From Inhella sp. (GTDB lineage Bacteria; Pseudomonadota; Gammaproteobacteria; Burkholderiales; Burkholderiaceae_C), in assembly GCF_027532025.1 (NCBI RefSeq), contig NZ_JAPZSY010000033.1:1-50999 (forward strand): a stretch of 50,999 bases of DNA, read 5' to 3'. A program made the translations under genes and the position numbers. Below the pieces are notes generated by a model. The model was not told the DNA's origin, did not search any database, and saw only the letters and a list, made by a program, of their open reading frames with translations. The stretch's first letter is position 1. Each line of letters begins with the position of its first letter. Shown here piece by piece: positions 47,103-50,999 of the stretch.

Positions 47103-48026
47103 TCAGGCCCAGCCCAACCAGTGCAGAACGCGGTTTTGGCCGGCGAACATCACCACCAATGCCGCTCCCGCCAAGAACGGCCCAAAGGGAACGTAGCGGC
47201 CTTCGCGCAGGGCACCGCTCAGTTTCATGCCGATGCCGACGATGGCGCCCACGGCCGAGGCCAAGAGCACGATGGGCAGGAGCATTTGCCACCCCAGCCA
47301 AGCGCCCAGTGCCGCCAGCAACTTCACGTCCCCCATGGCCATGCCCTCGAAGCCCCTCAGCCACTTCCAGCCCTTGGAAATGCCGCCCAGCCCCACCGCG
47401 GCCCCCACCACGCCCCACAGGGCGTCGTTCAAGGGCAAGGTCCAGCCCAAGCCTGCTGCCACCAAGCCCGCCCACAGCAGGTTCAACGTGAAGGTGTCGG
47501 GGAGCAGGGTTGTGTCCCAATCCACCAAAGACGCAGCGAGGAGCAGGGCCACGAAGCCGCACCACAGCAAAGCCACCGGGAGGGCGCCCATGTGCCAGCC
47601 GACGGCCGCAAAGAGCAAGCCCGTCGACAGCTCAACCAGCGGGTAGCGCGCGCTGATGCGCGTGCCGCACGCGGAGCAGCGACCCGCCAAGCGCAGCCAC
47701 CCCAGCAAGGGCAGGTTTTCGTGCCACGCCAGGGCGTGCCCGCATGAAGGGCATGCCGATCGCGGGCGGGCGAGGCTGTAAGGGGGCTGGCGATCCAGGC
47801 CGTCCAGCAAGGCTTGCGCCCGCTTGGCTAGGTCCTTGGCTTCCGTCGCCGAGACGGCCTGGGTCGAAGCGACCTCCTCGTGCGAGGTGAGGATTTCCGC
47901 AGCCTCCCGGCTCCATTGACGGACGAGGATGCGCGGCGTGCGGTAGACCACGACGTTCAGAAAACTGCCCACGCACAGGCCAAGCACACCCAGCGCCCAC
48001 GGCGACAACCACCAATCCCACGGCAT
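47103..48026 (-). CDS. pilD: Type IV prepilin peptidase / N-methyltransferase PilD
   Basis: Inner-membrane aspartyl protease of 307 residues that removes prepilin leaders after Gly and methylates the new N-terminus. The zinc-binding cytoplasmic domain has Cys92, Cys95, Cys117 and Cys120; catalytic Asp residues lie in LVDWDTTLLPD (around 169-171) and MGDVKL (Asp233). About seven membrane helices follow. A helical stretch at roughly 38-78 (EEVASTQAVSATEAKDLAKR) lengthens the region before the zinc site. It processes all prepilins seen in this window. It starts 3 bases after the pilC stop. Confidence 0.95.
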   Translation of the reverse strand: MPWDWWLSPWALGVLGLCVGSFLNVVVYRTPRILVRQWSREAAEILTSHEEVASTQAVSATEAKDLAKRAQALLDGLDRQPPYSLARPRSACPSCGHALAWHENLPLLGWLRLAGRCSACGTRISARYPLVELSTGLLFAAVGWHMGALPVALLWCGFVALLLAASLVDWDTTLLPDTFTLNLLWAGLVAAGLGWTLPLNDALWGVVGAAVGLGGISKGWKWLRGFEGMAMGDVKLLAALGAWLGWQMLLPIVLLASAVGAIVGIGMKLSGALREGRYVPFGPFLAGAALVVMFAGQNRVLHWLGWA

Positions 48027-48029
48027 CGT

Positions 48030-49256
48030 TCAGACCACTTGACCCATTTTGAAGATCGGCAGGTACATGGAAACCACGATGCCGCCGATGAGGGTGCCCA
48101 AGAACACGATGATGAAGGGCTCCATCAAGCTCGACAGTGCCGCGACCGCTTCGTCCACTTCGTCTTCGTAGAAATCGGCCGCCTTGCCCAGCATGTGGTC
48201 CAGCGAGCCCGATTCCTCGCCGATGGCCGACATCTGCATGACCATCACCGGGAACAGGTTGGCGCCTTGCATGGCGGCCGTCAGCGCCGTCCCCGTCGAC
48301 ACCTCGCGTTGAATTTTTTCCGTCGCTTCGGCGAACACCGCGTTGCCCGAGGCGCCCCCCACGGAATCCAGGGCTTCTACCAAGGGCACGCCGGCCGCGA
48401 ACATGGTGGACAGGGTGCGCGTCCAGCGCGCGACCGCCGCCTTGAACATCAGATCGCCGAAGACCGGGATCTTGAGCAGCAGGCGGTCCATGGTTTTCTG
48501 CATCTTTTCGCTGCGTTTCCAAGTCTGGAAGAAGAAGTAAAGGCCCAGCCCGAGAGAGCCAAAAATGAGCCACCAATAGGCCACGAAGAACTCCGACAGC
48601 CCCATCACGAACAAGGTGGGCGCAGGCAGGTCTGCGCCGAACGACGTGAACACCTCCTTGAAGGCCGGGATCACGAAGATCATGATCACCGCCACCACCA
48701 CGAACGCCACCACCATCACCGCGATGGGGTAGGTCAGCGCCGACTTGATCTTGTTGCGCAGCGCCACGGTTTTCTCTTGGTAGATCGCCAGTCGGTCGAG
48801 CAGCGATTCCAAGATGCCGGCGGCTTCGCCTGCTTCGACCAGATTGCAGTAAAGCGCGTCGAAATAGATGGGGTGCTTGCGGAAGGCCGTCGACAAGCTG
48901 GTGCCCGATTCGACGTCGAGGCGGATGTCGTTCAACAGCTTCGTGAGTCGGGGGTTGGTCGCGCCGCGGGCCACGATGTCAAACGATTGCAACAGGGGCA
49001 CGCCGGCCCGCATCATGGTGGCCAACTGCCGGGTGAACACCGCGATGTCTTTGACCGTGATGGACTTGCCGCCGATCTTGCCCTGCTTCTTGATCTTGCC
49101 GACCGTGATCCCTTGCCGACGCAGCGACGCGCTGACCACCGCTTCGGAAGCAGCGCGCAATTCCCCTCGGACGGTCTTGCCGTTGCGGTCTTTGCCTTCC
49201 CACTCGAAGACATGCCCGGTTTCGCCGCGCTTCGCGGCTGCTTTTGTCGTTGCCAT
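48030..49256 (-). CDS. pilC: Type IV pilus inner-membrane platform protein PilC
   Basis: Platform protein of 408 residues with two T2SF domains and three membrane helices; it couples PilB rotation to pilin insertion. Blocks: FEWEGKDRNGKTVRGE, VFTRQLATMMRAGVPLLQSF, ALTYPIAVMVVAFVVV, then the second-copy RTLSTMFAAGVPLVEALDSV and IGEESGSLDHML, ending YLPIFKMGQVV. Two adjacent ATGs occur (49259 and 49256); GGAGG at 49261-49265 is better spaced for the second. The gene lies 34 bases after pilB. This is the pilus PilC, not the Neisseria tip protein of the same name. Confidence 0.95.
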   Translation of the reverse strand: MATTKAAAKRGETGHVFEWEGKDRNGKTVRGELRAASEAVVSASLRRQGITVGKIKKQGKIGGKSITVKDIAVFTRQLATMMRAGVPLLQSFDIVARGATNPRLTKLLNDIRLDVESGTSLSTAFRKHPIYFDALYCNLVEAGEAAGILESLLDRLAIYQEKTVALRNKIKSALTYPIAVMVVAFVVVAVIMIFVIPAFKEVFTSFGADLPAPTLFVMGLSEFFVAYWWLIFGSLGLGLYFFFQTWKRSEKMQKTMDRLLLKIPVFGDLMFKAAVARWTRTLSTMFAAGVPLVEALDSVGGASGNAVFAEATEKIQREVSTGTALTAAMQGANLFPVMVMQMSAIGEESGSLDHMLGKAADFYEDEVDEAVAALSSLMEPFIIVFLGTLIGGIVVSMYLPIFKMGQVV

Positions 49257-49290
49257 CATTCCTCCAATGCGTTGGGCGGCCTGCCAGCCC

Positions 49291-50999
49291 TCATTCGTTC
49301 GTCACCGACAGCACTTCTTCCAGCGAAGTCACGCCCAGGCGGACCTTGGCCAAGCCAGCGCCGCGCAAATCCCGCACGCCCTCTTTGTGGGCCTGCGCCG
49401 CAATGTCCACGGCCGTGCCCTGGCTCAGGATGATGCGCTGCATGTCCTCAGTGATGGGCATCACTTGGTAAATGCCCACGCGCCCCTTGTAACCGTTGTT
49501 GCAGGCAGAGCAACCCACCGGGCGGTAGGGGCGCCAACTGCCGTCCAGGTCTTCTTCGCGGTAGCCGGCGCGAATCAGTGCGTCCGGGGGGTAGTCGGCC
49601 GGTTGCTTGCAGCTCTCGCACAAGCGGCGTGCCAGCCGTTGGGCGGTGATCAAGATGACACTGGAGGCGATGTTGAAGGCCGCCACGCCCATGTTCATCA
49701 AGCGCGTCAACGTCGTGGGAGCATCGTTGGTGTGCAAGGTGGACAGCACCAAGTGCCCGGTTTGTGCGGCCTTGATGGCGATGTCCGCCGTGTCCAGATC
49801 TCGAATTTCACCCACCATGATCACGTCGGGATCCTGGCGCAGGAAGGACTTCAGCGCCGCCGCAAAGTTCAAGCCGGCCTTGTCGTTCACGTTGACCTGG
49901 TTGATGCCGGGCAAGTTGATTTCTGCGGGGTCTTCCACGGTTGAGATGTTGACACCCGGCTGGTTCATGATGTTCAGGCAGGTGTACAGCGACACCGTTT
50001 TTCCTGAGCCGGTGGGGCCGGTGACCAGCACCATGCCGTAGGGCCGATGGATGGCGTGCAGCAGGCGATCCTTCTCTACCTTTTCGTAGCCCAGGGCATC
50101 GATGCCCAACTTGGCGGACGACGGGTCCAGGATCCGGATCACGATCTTTTCGCCGAACAGCGTGGGCAGCGTGGACACCCGGAAGTCGATCGCCTTGGCG
50201 CCGAACTTGAGCTTCATCCGACCGTCTTGAGGCACGCGCCGTTCGGCGATGTCCATGCGCGAGATGACCTTGATGCGAGAGGCCAGCTTGTCTTTGATGG
50301 CGATGGGGGGTTGCGTGATCTCTCGCAACTCGCCGTCAATTCGGAACCGGACGCGGTAGTGGTATTCGTAAGGCTCGAAATGAAGGTCGGACGCGCGCAT
50401 GTTGATGGCGTCCACCAGCATCTTTTGCAGAAAGCGCACCACGGGCGCGTCTTCCACATCGGCCAACTCCTGGGCGTCTTCCTTCTTGTCGGTTTCCTCT
50501 TCGGCGATGTCGAAGTCGATGTCGCCCGAGGTCATGCTCTCGAGCGACTCGGCTGCCGATGCGGCCGTCCCTTGCAGCAACTTGGCCAGCTTGTCTTGCT
50601 CGACGATCACCCAGTCGGACTGCAATTGGGTGGCGAACTTGATGCGCTCGACCACCTCTTGCTCGGTGGGGTCGGCGCCGCCGAGGATCAGGCGGTTGCC
50701 GCGGCGACCCAGGGCCACCACTTGGTATTGCGCGGAGAGCTTGCTATCGAGCACATCGCGCGGCAGGCGTTGGGGGTCGACAGCCCCCAGATCCATCAAC
50801 GGAATGGACAACGCTTGGGACAGCGTGTGAGCCAACTCCGCGGCGGACAAGGCGTTGGCAGCCACGGCCGCGGCGGCGAAGCTGATCTTTTTCTCTTTGG
50901 CCTGCTTGAGGATGTCTTCAGCCGCGCGCTCTTTGAGCTTGCCGGCATTGACCAGCACCCGTGCTGCACCCGAGAGCTTGGTGTTGGCTTCGTTGGCAG
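49291..50999 (-). CDS. pilB: Type IV pilus extension ATPase PilB (5' end outside window)
   Basis: Hexameric ATPase that drives pilus extension. The frame is open to the window edge, so the N-terminus is cut off; a GTG at 50958 is not likely to be the start because the GSPII_E N-terminal pattern (SGAARVLVNAGKLKERAAED) already extends above it. The visible part has the MshEN-like N-domain, then Walker A GPTGSGKTVSL, the Asp box, Walker B LRQDPDVIMVGEIRD, the His box STLHTNDA and the zinc tetracysteine CESCKQPADY...CSACNNGYKGR. It ends 34 bases before pilC, in the standard pilB-pilC-pilD order. Confidence 0.95.
   Translation of the reverse strand, partial: ANEANTKLSGAARVLVNAGKLKERAAEDILKQAKEKKISFAAAAVAANALSAAELAHTLSQALSIPLMDLGAVDPQRLPRDVLDSKLSAQYQVVALGRRGNRLILGGADPTEQEVVERIKFATQLQSDWVIVEQDKLAKLLQGTAASAAESLESMTSGDIDFDIAEEETDKKEDAQELADVEDAPVVRFLQKMLVDAINMRASDLHFEPYEYHYRVRFRIDGELREITQPPIAIKDKLASRIKVISRMDIAERRVPQDGRMKLKFGAKAIDFRVSTLPTLFGEKIVIRILDPSSAKLGIDALGYEKVEKDRLLHAIHRPYGMVLVTGPTGSGKTVSLYTCLNIMNQPGVNISTVEDPAEINLPGINQVNVNDKAGLNFAAALKSFLRQDPDVIMVGEIRDLDTADIAIKAAQTGHLVLSTLHTNDAPTTLTRLMNMGVAAFNIASSVILITAQRLARRLCESCKQPADYPPDALIRAGYREEDLDGSWRPYRPVGCSACNNGYKGRVGIYQVMPITEDMQRIILSQGTAVDIAAQAHKEGVRDLRGAGLAKVRLGVTSLEEVLSVTNE

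Overview
The window is 51 kb of GC-rich DNA that looks like a chromosome segment from a betaproteobacterium of the order Burkholderiales (Comamonadaceae or Sphaerotilaceae type). The reasons are the pilMNOPQ-aroK-aroB-dgt-gltB-gltD order, mlaFEDACB with mlaA inside the operon, the pilB-pilC-pilD-coaE-zapD-yacG cluster, a 16-strand type porin ending in Phe, and heavy use of overlapping start/stop codons. Genus cannot be fixed from the sequence alone. No rRNA, tRNA, CRISPR array, prophage or complete insertion sequence was seen. Almost everything is core housekeeping or type IV pilus machinery.

Layout: 1-0.4 kb is the tail of a porin gene with a good terminator. 0.6-4.6 kb is a dipeptide/oligopeptide ABC transporter (two permeases, two ATPases, no binding protein in view). 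4.6-5.1 kb holds the divergent pair lptM/cyaY with a perfect 12-bp inverted repeat over both start regions. 5.1-7.4 kb is mrcA (PBP1A), divergent from a tightly overlapped operon pilM-N-O-P-Q, an Ig-domain lipoprotein, aroK, aroB and dgt (7.7-17.9 kb). A REP-associated tyrosine transposase gene with inverted copies of a GACTCTGACCCC motif follows (17.9-18.7 kb), then gltB-gltD (18.8-25.1 kb).

25.2-35.3 kb is read leftwards: the minor pilin operon pilE-fimT-pilV-pilW-pilX-pilY1, a TonB-like protein, and a small operon of an FkbM methyltransferase and a DUF1513 beta-propeller protein. 35.6-39.4 kb is the complete phospholipid-transport operon mlaFEDACB. 39.4-45.2 kb is a central-carbon divergon: zwf-hexR leftwards and tal-pgi-HAD phosphatase rightwards, with a likely HexR operator just upstream of zwf. 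45.5-51 kb, leftwards, is pilB (cut by the window edge), pilC, pilD, coaE, zapD, yacG.

Three separate pilus clusters together supply almost a whole type IV pilus: the motor PilB, platform PilC and peptidase PilD; the alignment complex PilM-P and secretin PilQ; and the minor pilins with the tip adhesin PilY1. The retraction ATPases and the major pilin, if different from the PilE seen here, lie elsewhere. The most unusual non-coding item is a 313-bp nested palindrome (45168-45480) between the convergent HAD and yacG genes. Its arms contain both stop codons, and its mismatches nearly all become G-U pairs in the RNA read from the minus strand, so it is either a MITE-like insertion or a structured RNA at the 3' end of the pilB-yacG transcript.
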